From: Acidobacteriota bacterium
GTDB taxonomy: Bacteria; Acidobacteriota; Blastocatellia; Pyrinomonadales; Pyrinomonadaceae
DNA length: 64,000 nt
Direction: 5' to 3'
Assembly: GCA_019639235.1 (NCBI GenBank)
Contig: JAHBSG010000005.1
Location: forward strand, 124,001-188,000
The notes under the pieces were generated by a model. That model made no database searches. It was not told the DNA's origin and saw only the letters and a program-made list of their open reading frames with translations. Position numbers and translations under genes: made by a program. The stretch's first letter is position 1, and each line of letters opens with the position of its first letter. Of this stretch, positions 8,616 through 17,489 are shown in pieces.

Positions 8616-9827
8616 TCAGATGCGGTGAATGAAAAGGCCGTCCTTGAGTTTTGGCTCGAACCATGTAGATTTCGGCGGCATCGTTTCGCCCATGTCCGAA
8701 ACAGCGAAAAGGTCGTCCATCGTCGTGGCAAAAAGCGAAAATGCCGCCCTTGCTTCGCCGGAATCGACCCGCTGCTTGAGCTCTTCGGTCCCGTGTATTC
8801 CGCCGACAAAGCCGATCCGCTCATCGGTCCTCGGATCCTCGATGCCGAAGACCGGTGCGAGCACGTACTGCTGGAGGATCGTTACGTCGAGACGCTCGAT
8901 CGGGTCCGGCTCGCGGATATACGCGACATTGTGGCGAAGGTCGTACCACTTTCCGCCGAGGTACATTATGATCTCGCCGTGTTCTTCCGGGACGGCCCGA
9001 TCGGCAGGTGAAATGATGAAGCTCTCGGAAAGCAAATTGAGGATCTCATCGTCCGAGCGGCCGGAGTCGTCGCGGACTACGCGATTGTAGGCAAGTATTT
9101 TGAGCTGTTCGGCAGGAAACATTCCGGCGATCACGAAGTTGTAGTCCTCGCTGCCGTCGTGCCCAGCATTCGCAGCGACTAACTCATCTGCCGCGAGCCT
9201 CGCGCTCTCAAGACGGTGATGCCCGTCGGCGACATAAAGTGCGGGAACGTCGCCGAAAGCATCCGCGAACTCGTCCGGCCGGGCGGCCTTCCAGACCGTC
9301 TGCCGGATGCCGTTCGTGCACGTGAAATCGTAGATCGGTTCGCCAGACAAATCTCCGGCGACCAATTCGTTTATCCGTTCGGTTCCGCGATAGGCCAGGA
9401 ATATGAGGCCGGTCTGTGCCCTCAAGCAGACCATGTGCCGCGTCCGCTCGGCGACTTTCTCCGGCCGTGTGTGCTCGTGTTTCTTGATAAGGCCTTGTCT
9501 GTACTCATCCAGCGAACAGCAGGCGACAACGCCCGTCTGCGAATGCCCTTCGGTCATCAGCCGGTAAACATAGATCGATGGTTCGACTTCTTCGAAAAGA
9601 ACGCCTCGGCGTATCAGGTCTTCAAGGTTTTCCTCGGCCTTTCGCAGATGGTCGTCGGCCTCGGTGCAATCGGCGTCTGCCCGCGTGATTCGCAAAAAGC
9701 TGAGTGGGTTTTCCCGGATGAAGCCGCGGACCTCGTCCTCGGTGATCACGTCGTAGGGGACGCTTGAGACCTGGCGGGCAAATTCGGGTGCCGGACGAAG
9801 AGCGCGGAAAGGTTTTATCAGTGTCAC
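8616..9827 (-). CDS. DUF1015 family protein
   Basis: A 403-residue DUF1015 protein, a widespread bacterial family of unknown function. Recognisable parts are the N-terminal KPFRALRP and SVPYDVI, KKHEHTRPEK in the middle (about residue 120) and YVADGHHRLESA (about residue 200). The DGHHR motif recalls the catalytic motif of ParB-fold serine kinases (SerK/SbnI). That makes a small-molecule kinase plausible, but this is inference. The start is GTG at 9827, preceded by AAGGAG at a good distance. A nearby ATG is in another frame. It is convergent with the dioxygenase gene. Confidence 0.85.
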   Translation of the reverse strand: MTLIKPFRALRPAPEFARQVSSVPYDVITEDEVRGFIRENPLSFLRITRADADCTEADDHLRKAEENLEDLIRRGVLFEEVEPSIYVYRLMTEGHSQTGVVACCSLDEYRQGLIKKHEHTRPEKVAERTRHMVCLRAQTGLIFLAYRGTERINELVAGDLSGEPIYDFTCTNGIRQTVWKAARPDEFADAFGDVPALYVADGHHRLESARLAADELVAANAGHDGSEDYNFVIAGMFPAEQLKILAYNRVVRDDSGRSDDEILNLLSESFIISPADRAVPEEHGEIIMYLGGKWYDLRHNVAYIREPDPIERLDVTILQQYVLAPVFGIEDPRTDERIGFVGGIHGTEELKQRVDSGEARAAFSLFATTMDDLFAVSDMGETMPPKSTWFEPKLKDGLFIHRI

Positions 9828-9844
9828 ATTCTCTCCTTTCGGCG

Positions 9845-10372
9845 TTAGAAGGGGTTCGCGGGCGAGGGGCTCATCGCCGGGTCTGCCCCCGGAGTGACCG
9901 GGTCGCCCTGCCGGCCCTGGTTTATGGCGTCCTCGATCTGCCGCTGGCTTTCCTCGATCTCGCGCATCATCTGGTCGGCAAAGCCTTTTTTATCGATCTT
10001 CCACTGGCCTTCTTCAAAAACGAACGGAACAGTGTCCCAGCCGCCGAATGAATTCTCGACCTCCAGCGTAGCTTTCTCGCCCTCGATCTTTTCGTTGCGG
10101 AACTTCACGAGTGTTTGCGATTCGCTGATCAATGCTTCACGTTTTACAATGTCATCGACCGTGACGCCCTGAGCCTTTGCCTGCTGGTCGTGCATTTTTA
10201 GCGTCTCGCTTGAGAGCAGAAGTTTCATTGTCGTAAGGTCCTTTTGCTTAAGGGCCTTGGCATAGGTTTGAAATGTTTCTTTGGGCGAAGCCGGTTTTTC
10301 CGGGCCGCCGCAGCCCGCTGCGAAGGCGGACAGGGCGACAAAAAGGCTGATAATTAGGGCTCGAGGGCGCAT
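9845..10372 (-). CDS. Lipoprotein with NTF2/DUF4878-like domain
   Basis: A 175-residue protein with a lipoprotein signal peptide ending FAAGC (Cys21). The rest resembles DUF4878/SnoaL-like periplasmic folds: a helix (SPKETFQTYAKALKQKDLTTMKLLLS) then strands ending VPFVFEEGQWKIDKKG. The tail is Pro/Gly-rich and disordered. Such lipoproteins are usually annotated as unknown, and no enzymatic residues can be pointed to. It is upstream of the DUF1015 gene on the same strand with a 17-nt gap, so the two may be co-transcribed. Confidence 0.75.
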   Translation of the reverse strand: MRPRALIISLFVALSAFAAGCGGPEKPASPKETFQTYAKALKQKDLTTMKLLLSSETLKMHDQQAKAQGVTVDDIVKREALISESQTLVKFRNEKIEGEKATLEVENSFGGWDTVPFVFEEGQWKIDKKGFADQMMREIEESQRQIEDAINQGRQGDPVTPGADPAMSPSPANPF

Positions 10373-10445
10373 TTAAAACTCGTTATGGTAATAGTGTTCT
10401 AAAATAAAAGGGAAGTATAACCGAAAAAAGAGGCACTGAAAAACA

Positions 10446-10730
10446 ATGACGCGGGAACGATTGACCGAAGATGAGATCTTAGAGCGGGCCGCCCAACTCA
10501 GCGGTTGGCGTGCCGTTGACGGGACGTTACGAAAGCGGTTCGAATTTGCGAACTTCGCCGAAAGCCTTGCGTTCGTCAATCGTGCGGGCGAGCTTGCTGA
10601 GGCTGCCGACCATCACCCGGACATAAAGATGGGATGGGGCTATGCCGAGTTTGAAATAACGACACATGACCGGGGCGGGCTTACCGCACTCGACTTCGAC
10701 CTTGCAGGTAAGATAGATCGACTTGGTTGA
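10446..10730 (+). CDS. phhB: 4a-hydroxytetrahydrobiopterin dehydratase (PCD)
   Basis: A 94-residue pterin-4a-carbinolamine dehydratase. This enzyme dehydrates the 4a-hydroxy pterin produced by aromatic amino acid hydroxylases. The family signature is present: DHHPDIKMGWGYAEFEI followed by TTHDRGGLTALDFDLAG, with the active-site histidine pair at about residues 58-59 and a His near 75. The length is typical. No phenylalanine hydroxylase is nearby; in many bacteria the gene stands alone. It is convergent with the next gene, with only 1 nt between stop codons. Confidence 0.9.
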   Translation: MTRERLTEDEILERAAQLSGWRAVDGTLRKRFEFANFAESLAFVNRAGELAEAADHHPDIKMGWGYAEFEITTHDRGGLTALDFDLAGKIDRLG

Positions 10731-10731
10731 T

Positions 10732-11820
10732 CTATTGAAGTTCCTTACAATCAAGCGGCATCCCGACGCGGGATTCGATCTTCGCGTCATCAAACTTGCT
10801 GTTCAAAAGCGAGTAGGTCTGCCCGGCCGTCGCTGATCCGAAAAAGCACTCCTCGCCTTTTTTGTACGTGAAGATCGCCGTGATACTCCGTTCGCGAACC
10901 TTGCTGGTCGCCGAGGGCAGCGTTTCAAGCCAATGGTCCTGAGCGAAAAAGAACCTCACCGGTTCAATGCCCTTTTCGGTCAGATGGCTTTGGATGGCGG
11001 TCTTGATCGGCAGGCTGTAGAATGAGCGAGCGACCGGAAGCGCCGTATCAGCAGCAGGGCCGCTCAAACCGAAATCACGAAATCCGGCCCAGAGCCCCGA
11101 GTAGCGGCCGTTGCCCTGGCCAAGGTCGAGAGCAAAATCAAGCTTTGCGAGATTGTCGGTCGGTGCCCGCGGAATGACGGGATTGTTTGTCAGCCGGAGC
11201 TCGTTATTCCAAACGCCGGGCTGCCGGGTTGCGGCCGTCGCAAGCAGGACGGGCGTCCCAAGTTTTTGCCCCGGGCTGAGCGGCGTAAGAGATATCCGGA
11301 CCTCCGGGTTGGCAAGATCCTCTTTTGCGAATTCGACCGCGTACTTTGCCAGTGCGGTCGGGTCGTCCTGCGGACCGGTTTCAGCGTAAAGCACATACCT
11401 CAAGGTGCCGCTTTCCTCGTCGCGAAAGGTCAGCACATAATCGCCGAGCTTTCCTTGGAACTTCAGGTGCATCCAGAGTGTCTCGCCGTCACGGACGCGC
11501 TTGGCCGCCTTTGCCCTCGCTTCGTCAAAGTTCTTGGCGTTCTCGGTCGTCAAGGCCATCTGGACATTGACGTTCATGACCGCCGCACGAGGCCGCGGAA
11601 CCGCGTCGCGGGCCGCCAGAGCCGCTTCATTCGCCTCACGCCTTCGGCGCTCTGCTTCCTGCTGCCGCTGCTCGCGGATCTCGAGCCGCCGCTGCTGCGG
11701 AAACTGCCCGAACATATCCGTCGCAGCCGGCACCGCAAAGAAACCGATCGCAAAAAGTGCGGTAAAGATCAGTTGAAAGCGTGCCCGTGCCGAGGTGTTC
11801 AGGTAAAGCGAAGTAAGCAT
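10732..11820 (-). CDS. Exported protein of unknown function
   Basis: A 362-residue protein that I do not recognise. The N-terminus (MLTSLYLNTSARARFQLIF...) has one hydrophobic segment at about 14-32, followed by a Gln/Arg/Glu-rich, probably helical stretch (about 38-62), so it is either secreted or anchored by an uncleaved signal. The remainder is mixed alpha/beta without visible catalytic motifs. There is a single Cys pair late in the protein (EECFFGS and PLDCKELQ), which could form a disulphide. The longer frame to 11913 is rejected: the ATG at 11820 has GGAGG 7 nt upstream. Confidence 0.7.
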   Translation of the reverse strand: MLTSLYLNTSARARFQLIFTALFAIGFFAVPAATDMFGQFPQQRRLEIREQRQQEAERRRREANEAALAARDAVPRPRAAVMNVNVQMALTTENAKNFDEARAKAAKRVRDGETLWMHLKFQGKLGDYVLTFRDEESGTLRYVLYAETGPQDDPTALAKYAVEFAKEDLANPEVRISLTPLSPGQKLGTPVLLATAATRQPGVWNNELRLTNNPVIPRAPTDNLAKLDFALDLGQGNGRYSGLWAGFRDFGLSGPAADTALPVARSFYSLPIKTAIQSHLTEKGIEPVRFFFAQDHWLETLPSATSKVRERSITAIFTYKKGEECFFGSATAGQTYSLLNSKFDDAKIESRVGMPLDCKELQ

Positions 11821-11982
11821 AGCGTGTCCTCCAAGTATAGGTCTTCGGCGGCCTCGTTCCAAAAGCGGTACATATTCAGGTCTCGGTCCCGGCAGCCGCC
11901 GATTGCCTTGCACACCGCGTTAAAGTAAAATCCTCGTTTATCTTTTGCTTTTCAAACTTTTAGAGGAAAACTTAATACAACT

Positions 11983-13455
11983 ATGTCAAATGTGCCTATA
12001 ACAGTCGCCCACGGGGACGGGATCGGCCCCGAGATCATGGATGCGACGCTTCATATCATCAAGGAAGCCGGTGCCCGCATCGATATCGAGACGATCGAGA
12101 TCGGTGAAAAGGTCTATCTCTCGGGAAACACGGCCGGCATCGCGCCTGAGTCATGGGATTCGCTTCGGAGGACAAAGGTTTTCCTGAAAGCGCCGATCAC
12201 AACCCCGCAGGGCGGCGGCTTCAAGTCGCTGAACGTGACGGTCCGTAAGACGCTCGGCCTTTACGCAAACATCCGCCCGTGCGTTTCCTATCACCCGTTC
12301 ATCAAGACGAAGCATCCGGTAATGGACGTCGTGATCGTCCGTGAGAACGAGGAAGATACTTACGCCGGCATCGAGCACCGCCAGACCGATATGGTCGAGC
12401 AGTGCTTGAAACTGATCTCGCGTCCGGGATGCGAAAAGATCGTCCGCTACGCCTTTGAGTATGCCCATCGGAATAACCGCAAAAAGGTCACCGCCTTCAT
12501 GAAGGACAACATCATGAAGCAGACCGACGGGCTCTTCCACAAGGTCTTTGACGAGATCGCCGCGGAATATCCGGGCATTGAGGCCGACCACTGGATCGTT
12601 GACATCGGTGCAGCAAAGATGGCCGATACGCCGGAGAATTTTGACGTCATCGTGATGCAAAACCTCTATGGCGACATTCTCTCAGACGTCGCGGCGCAGA
12701 TCGCCGGTTCGGTCGGGTTGGCAGGTTCGGCAAATATCGGTGAGCACATCTCGATGTTCGAGGCGATCCACGGTTCGGCACCGCGGCGTGCCGGGCAGAA
12801 CCTCGCGAACCCGTCGGGCCTATTCCTCGGCTCGATAATGATGCTCGTTCACCTTAACCAGCCGGACATTGCCGAGCTTGCCCACAACGCATGGCTCAAG
12901 ACCATCGAAGATGGCGTACATACCTACGACATCTTCAAGGAAGGCGTCTCGAAGGAAAAGGTCGGCACGAAGGAATTTGCTCAGGCCGTTGTCGATCGTC
13001 TAGGCCAGAAACCCGAGACGCTTAAGCCGGTCGAATACAAAAAGGTCGAAGAGATCGCCGAAGCCGATCGAAAGCCTATCTACTCCGTACTTAACGCGGC
13101 GAAAAAGGAGCTCGTCGGCGTCGACGTTTTCCTCCACTGGTGGAATGGCAGCTACTACGGCGCAGGCACCGAACTCGGCCAGAAACTTGAAGCCGCTGCC
13201 AACGGCGATGGCCTTAAGCTTGTGATGATCTCGAACCGCGGGACGAAGGTCTATCCGAAGGGCTTTGAGGATACTTTCTGCGTTGACCACTGGCGTTGCC
13301 GCTTTATGTCTGACAACGACAACCGCGAGATCACGCACCAACAGGTCATCAATCTGCTCCAGCGGGTACAGGCTGCCGGCTTTGATTTCATCAAGACCGA
13401 GCACCTCTGCTTCTTCGACGGCGAACCGGGCTTCTCGCTCGGACAGGGGCAGTAA
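11983..13455 (+). CDS. icd: NADP-dependent isocitrate dehydrogenase, long Thermus-type
   Basis: Converts isocitrate to 2-oxoglutarate with reduction of NADP in the TCA cycle. The first ~340 residues are a typical isocitrate/isopropylmalate dehydrogenase fold: HGDGIGPEIMDAT at 10-22, REN..TYAGIEH (about 115), the metal-binding NLYGDILSD (about 228-236) and the GSAPRRAGQNLANPSG segment (about 266). At 490 residues it is much longer than the E. coli enzyme. A C-terminal extension of about 140 residues is shared with the Thermus-type enzyme. A clear rho-independent terminator follows at 13475-13509. An AGAGG stretch lies 13 nt before the ATG. Confidence 0.93.
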   Translation: MSNVPITVAHGDGIGPEIMDATLHIIKEAGARIDIETIEIGEKVYLSGNTAGIAPESWDSLRRTKVFLKAPITTPQGGGFKSLNVTVRKTLGLYANIRPCVSYHPFIKTKHPVMDVVIVRENEEDTYAGIEHRQTDMVEQCLKLISRPGCEKIVRYAFEYAHRNNRKKVTAFMKDNIMKQTDGLFHKVFDEIAAEYPGIEADHWIVDIGAAKMADTPENFDVIVMQNLYGDILSDVAAQIAGSVGLAGSANIGEHISMFEAIHGSAPRRAGQNLANPSGLFLGSIMMLVHLNQPDIAELAHNAWLKTIEDGVHTYDIFKEGVSKEKVGTKEFAQAVVDRLGQKPETLKPVEYKKVEEIAEADRKPIYSVLNAAKKELVGVDVFLHWWNGSYYGAGTELGQKLEAAANGDGLKLVMISNRGTKVYPKGFEDTFCVDHWRCRFMSDNDNREITHQQVINLLQRVQAAGFDFIKTEHLCFFDGEPGFSLGQGQ

Positions 13456-13474
13456 TCGATCGCTAGATAGAAAG

Positions 13475-13509
13475 AACCGGGCGAGGAATTGACCCCGCCC
13501 GGTTTTTTT
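13475..13509. terminator. Bidirectional rho-independent terminator
   Basis: A perfect 9-bp stem (AACCGGGCG/CGCCCGGTT) is followed by seven T on the plus strand. On the minus strand it is followed by CTTTC and preceded by A-rich sequence. It serves icd and possibly also the convergent kinase gene ending at 13545. Confidence 0.85.
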
Positions 13510-13544
13510 GTTCCTTGATTAACAGGACGTAATCGGCAGTTTGC

Positions 13545-15758
13545 TCAAGCCGATGCTGTATCTGCAGGTGGATATAGTCGCTCGAACTCCGGATCGCCAT
13601 GTAGAATTGCCAGATCAGGATCCTGCCGGGCCCACGCAGAGTGCCTATTTCCGCCTTCCCACGACTTTTTGAGGGCATTCATTGCGTCCTTTGCGTTGTT
13701 CATCGCGCAGAAGCAGCAAGCGGCATTATAAAGGATCATTGTGTCATCCGGACGAAGGAGTATCGCCATGTCCAACTCCCGTTTGGCGTCGTCCAGCCGC
13801 CCCTGCATTGCGTAGTCGCTAGCTAGAAGTACCCGGACCCTGGCGTCTTCGGGTACTTTTTTAAGGTGCTCTTCGAATACGGCAATCTCCCGATGGGTAA
13901 AGTTCATAAGGGCATCTTTTTTTCCCAAAGCCCCCAAAGCGTTATGTATCGGAATGGTTGTATTGTAGTTTTCGCCGGCGTGGGCCAGAGCGTCCTCCAT
14001 AAGATCCGCGATCTCCTGATACCTCCCGGCCTCGAAAAGAGCACGGCCCAACAAATAGTAGCCGCCATCAAGGTCAGGGTCGCGAGCAAGTGCCGGCCGC
14101 ATCTTGTCAACGGCATTTTCGTATCGTCCTTCGGCAAAATCGACCCATGCCTCGGCGAGCTTTATTTCAGGAGCATCGTTTCCGTTGGAACTCGCTTTTT
14201 GTGTCGCGGAAATTGCGCGTTCGATCCATTGCGGCTTACGTTCATAGTGGTAGTAAAATTGTGCGCATACATTCGCCAAGCCCGCATGTGCCAGCGAGAA
14301 CCCTTCGTCAAGCGCGACCGCGTTCTCATACATCTGAAGCGCGACCTGCATATCTTGCCGGCCTACACGCCGGGCGTAGTTTCTGCCTCTCAGATACAGG
14401 TCGTACGCCTGAAGGTTCTCAGTCGGCTTTGCGGCCAATGCCTGCTGTTCCTGTGGCGAAAGTGTTATCCGCAATGCGGCCGCAATCTTTGACGCGATCT
14501 CATCCTGAACTTCAAAAACATCGGCCATCTCGCGGTCGTACCGTTCGGACCAAAGTGGAAAATCGGTCGTCGTGTCAACGAGTTGGGCATTGATGCGCAG
14601 GCGGTTTCCTGCACGCCGCAGACTTCCGGTAAGGACGTAGGAAGCCCCAAGTTCATTTCCGACCTGTCCGGCTGTGACCGGTTTGTCCCGGTAACCCAAC
14701 ACCATTGCACGGGAGAATGTTTTCACCCGCTTGATCTTTGAGAGTTCGGTCGTAATGTCCTCTGTAATGCCGTCACGCAAGTACTCGTCCTCTTTCATGC
14801 CGCTAAGGTTTTCAAAGTAGAGGACGGCTATTGAGTGTTCGTGGATCGCCTGCGGTGCTCGGGTGCTATGTATCGAGAATGTTTCGCCTGAGTGCCGGCC
14901 CGAGTCAAGATCGCGTTTCAGCCTTTTTAGAGCTGTTTTTAGATCCGTCGCACTCTGGTAGCGAAGGTCGCGATCCTTCTCAAGTGCCTGTCCGATGATC
15001 CGGCTGAGTTCCACCGGCAGCGACGGGTTGATCTGCGTTACGGGTACAGATTCGCGGTTGAGGATCGCGTCAAAGACCATTGCCGAAGTCTCGCCTTGAA
15101 ACGGCAGAACGCCCGTCGCTATCTGATACAGCACGGTGCCTACCGAAAAGAGATCCGTTCGGGTGTCTGTGACCTCGCCGCGGGCCTGTTCGGGGGACAT
15201 ATATGCGACGGTCCCCATGGTCGCACCTGCAGATGTCAATTCGTCTGCAATAGCGGTTGGGACATTTGAGGTCGCATCTGTTTTCTGCCGGTCGATCTTT
15301 GCAAGGCCGAAATCGAGTATTTTGGCCTGACCTCTTGATGTAACGAAAATGTTCGCAGGCTTCAGGTCCCGATGAACAATGCCTTTCGAGTGGGCGGATT
15401 CCAATGCATCTACGATCTGGACTCCCAAACTCAGGACGGAGTCGATATCGATCGGCCCTCGTCGAATTCGGTCCGCTAACGATTCGCCGTCGAGAAGCTC
15501 CATGATGATGAAGTGTTGATCTTCATCCTGCTCGATACCGTGAATGGTGCAAATATTCGGATGATTAAGCGAAGAAGCAGCACGAGCTTCGCGCTGAAAA
15601 CGCTGAAGCAGATTGGCGTCGTTGGCCATCGACGGCGAGAGAAACTTAAGAGCGACACGGCGGCCAAGATTAACATCCTCAGCTTCATAGACAACGCCCA
15701 TACCGCCTTCACCGAGCTGCGACGTGATGTGGTAGTGCGATATGGTTTTGCCGATCAC
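13545..15758 (-). CDS. Ser/Thr protein kinase with FlgO/TolB-like and TPR domains
   Basis: A 737-residue cytoplasmic Hanks-type kinase. Kinase domain, about residues 8-275: glycine loop GEGGMG 16-21, Lys38, Glu57, HRD with Asp131, DFG 149-151 and SPEQARG as the APE region, so it should be active. After a linker, residues about 308-430 form the FlgO/TolB-N-like domain (SIAVLYFENLSG..., then YVLTGSLRRAGNRLRINAQL). That domain is often found fused to adenylate cyclases and kinases. The C-terminal ~300 residues are TPR-like repeats. No transmembrane helix is visible, unlike PASTA kinases. This architecture is expanded in Acidobacteriota. Its target is unknown; it is divergent from the thioredoxin gene. 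Confidence 0.9.
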   Translation of the reverse strand: MIGKTISHYHITSQLGEGGMGVVYEAEDVNLGRRVALKFLSPSMANDANLLQRFQREARAASSLNHPNICTIHGIEQDEDQHFIIMELLDGESLADRIRRGPIDIDSVLSLGVQIVDALESAHSKGIVHRDLKPANIFVTSRGQAKILDFGLAKIDRQKTDATSNVPTAIADELTSAGATMGTVAYMSPEQARGEVTDTRTDLFSVGTVLYQIATGVLPFQGETSAMVFDAILNRESVPVTQINPSLPVELSRIIGQALEKDRDLRYQSATDLKTALKRLKRDLDSGRHSGETFSIHSTRAPQAIHEHSIAVLYFENLSGMKEDEYLRDGITEDITTELSKIKRVKTFSRAMVLGYRDKPVTAGQVGNELGASYVLTGSLRRAGNRLRINAQLVDTTTDFPLWSERYDREMADVFEVQDEIASKIAAALRITLSPQEQQALAAKPTENLQAYDLYLRGRNYARRVGRQDMQVALQMYENAVALDEGFSLAHAGLANVCAQFYYHYERKPQWIERAISATQKASSNGNDAPEIKLAEAWVDFAEGRYENAVDKMRPALARDPDLDGGYYLLGRALFEAGRYQEIADLMEDALAHAGENYNTTIPIHNALGALGKKDALMNFTHREIAVFEEHLKKVPEDARVRVLLASDYAMQGRLDDAKRELDMAILLRPDDTMILYNAACCFCAMNNAKDAMNALKKSWEGGNRHSAWARQDPDLAILHGDPEFERLYPPADTASA

Positions 15759-16056
15759 AAATAGATCTCCCGGATCAAAACACTAATAATTGAAAGGGTT
15801 GCTGAATGGTATTACAACCTTTCGTAGCGGTCAAGCATTTCATAACTTGTCCTGACAAGCGTTCCGAGCCTGTAAAATAGACGGATTCATTAAAGATAAA
15901 CGAGATCTATGACGAAAAAGGGGCATATAACCCGAAAAGAATTCAGCGTATTCTCTTGTGTTCTTATTTCAATCGAGTCCAAGCGGTCGAAAATCATATT
16001 CCACCTTTATTAAGACAAGTTTGCTTTCGCGGCTCATCTCTCTTATTTTTAGTCAA
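15759..16056. other. Divergent intergenic region, kinase / thioredoxin
   Basis: An AT-rich 298-bp spacer. A TAAAAT box near 15876 with CTGACA upstream (15-nt spacing) is a possible plus-strand promoter. A 34-codon frame starts at 15909 (MTKKGHITRKEFSVFSC) and stops before the thioredoxin start. I cannot tell whether it is real. No structured RNA was recognised. Confidence 0.4.
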
Positions 16057-16725
16057 ATGTCGATGAAAGAGATCACGCAATGGCTACTAATGCTCACATC
16101 AATGATATTTCTCGTTGCGAGCACTGAAACTCTTGCGCAACCGACCGCTGATTCGCCTAAGCGGACGATCTTCCTCGACCACGAAGGCCGCGAGATAACA
16201 AATGACGAGTTCGTTGATATTCGAATGGCGAATTTTCATTATCCGGACCGCACGCTGATACGCACGCTTGAGGACGGTACGACAGAATTTCGCCTGCAAA
16301 AGGTCCCGCAAGAGGGGATGCAGGTGCCGGATGTCAGTTTTCAAACCGTTGACGGCCGCCGGATCACGATGAGCGAACTCCGCGGGAAGGTTGTTGTACT
16401 AAACTTTTGGTTCATCGGCTGTCCTGTCTGCCTCGCTCATAAACCGAAGTTGAACGAATTGAGGTCAAAATTTGCGGATAATTACAGCGTCGTTTTTCTG
16501 GCCGCAACCGCTGACACGGCCGCCGATGTGCGCAAATTTCTTGCAAAGGAGCGGTTCGACTATTTGCAGGCTGTCGATGCGGATGCGGCCCTCAAGAAAT
16601 TCGTTTTCAGCGGCTATCCGAAGAACATCGTCATTAGCAGGACCGGCGAGGTCGTTTACTGGCGCTCGACCATCGCCGCCTGGAGCAAGTTCGAGTCTGT
16701 TATTAGTTCGGAGCTTCGGAAATGA
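16057..16725 (+). CDS. Exported TlpA/ResA-like thioredoxin-fold protein
   Basis: A 222-residue secreted or periplasmic thioredoxin of the AhpC/TSA-Redoxin type. It has a signal peptide (about 1-28, ending ETLAQ), a ~55-residue N-terminal region, then VPDVSFQTVDGRRITMSELRGK and the redox motif CPVC at residues 122-125. The conserved cis-Pro region is GYPKNIVIS. It probably reduces disulphides or acts as a peroxiredoxin-like oxidoreductase; the partner is unknown. The frame opens upstream at 15958, but a signal peptide is only formed from 16057 or 16063. No good ribosome site helps to choose. It overlaps the next gene by ATGA (16722-16725). Confidence 0.85.
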   Translation: MSMKEITQWLLMLTSMIFLVASTETLAQPTADSPKRTIFLDHEGREITNDEFVDIRMANFHYPDRTLIRTLEDGTTEFRLQKVPQEGMQVPDVSFQTVDGRRITMSELRGKVVVLNFWFIGCPVCLAHKPKLNELRSKFADNYSVVFLAATADTAADVRKFLAKERFDYLQAVDADAALKKFVFSGYPKNIVISRTGEVVYWRSTIAAWSKFESVISSELRK

Positions 16726-17000
16726 GCGTGCAGAAGTGCCCGATTTGTTCTGCGGCCGTAGAGCCCAGCGCACGATATTGGGACTACATTTGCATTGATT
16801 GTTCTGCACGGGCAGTTGATGAATTTGGACGTAAGCTTCGATTTCGAAACGAGTCATTTTCAGGCGGGTTCGTCGCTTGGTACGAGGATACGAACGAGAG
16901 ACGCGACAGCCAAATCTGTTATATCGACGGCGTTAAGTGTTGGGCTGACGAAGCCCGAATGGGCGGTATCGTTATCAGGGTCTATGGCGGCAAAGAGTAA
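16722..17000 (+). CDS. Small zinc-ribbon protein of unknown function
   Basis: A 92-residue soluble protein beginning MSVQKCPIC, with a second CxxC (CIDC) 18 residues later. These two CxxC pairs form a likely zinc ribbon at residues 6-27. The C-terminal half ([13 protein letters not shown]...[17 protein letters not shown]) contains two more cysteines, which may complete a second site. Its start overlaps the thioredoxin stop by 4 nt and its end overlaps purE by 17 nt, so the three genes look translationally coupled. I do not recognise a characterised homologue. The overlaps on both sides support it being a real gene. Confidence 0.7.
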   Translation: MSVQKCPICSAAVEPSARYWDYICIDCSARAVDEFGRKLRFRNESFSGGFVAWYEDTNERRDSQICYIDGVKCWADEARMGGIVIRVYGGKE

Positions 17001-17481
17001 CAATCCGATCGTTTCGATCATTATGGGCAGTAAGAGCGACTGGCCGACGATGGAGGCTGCTTCGCAGATGCTTGATGAGTTTGGCGTTCCGCACGAGTCG
17101 AAGGTCGTTTCGGCACACCGGACGCCTGACCTGCTTTTTGAATTTGCCAAGTCGGCCGAGGAACGCGGGATCGAGGTCATCATAGCCGGTGCGGGCGGTG
17201 CGGCACATTTGCCGGGAATGTGCGCCTCGCAAACGGTGCTGCCGGTGCTCGGCGTGCCGGTTGAAAGCAAAGCCTTAAAGGGCCTTGATTCGCTTCTCTC
17301 GATCGCCCAAATGCCCGCTGGCGTCCCCGTCGGCACACTTGCCATCGGCCAGGCCGGTGCCAAGAACGCCGCTCTGCTGGCGGTCGCGATACTTGCAAAT
17401 TCACGCCCGGAACTCCGAAAGAAGCTCCACGCTTTTCGGTCAAAGCAAACAAAGGACGTGCTGCGATCTAAGTTGAGTTAG
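16984..17481 (+). CDS. purE: N5-carboxyaminoimidazole ribonucleotide mutase PurE
   Basis: Class I PurE (165 residues) moves the carboxyl group of N5-CAIR to C4 in purine synthesis. It works after PurK, which is encoded immediately downstream. Signature motifs are GSKSDWPTM (residues 15-23), SAHRTP with the catalytic His45, and [11 protein letters not shown] (about 71-81). An open frame extends to 16795, but the conserved N-terminus begins with the ATG at 16984, inside the end of the zinc-ribbon gene. The gap to purK is 8 nt. Confidence 0.95.
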   Translation: MAAKSNNPIVSIIMGSKSDWPTMEAASQMLDEFGVPHESKVVSAHRTPDLLFEFAKSAEERGIEVIIAGAGGAAHLPGMCASQTVLPVLGVPVESKALKGLDSLLSIAQMPAGVPVGTLAIGQAGAKNAALLAVAILANSRPELRKKLHAFRSKQTKDVLRSKLS

Positions 17482-17489
17482 CCTTTCTG

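Noticed and set aside
15909..16013. 34-codon frame before the thioredoxin gene
   Set aside because: Starts like a real N-terminus, but there is no ribosome site and no homology by eye; left as part of the intergenic entry.
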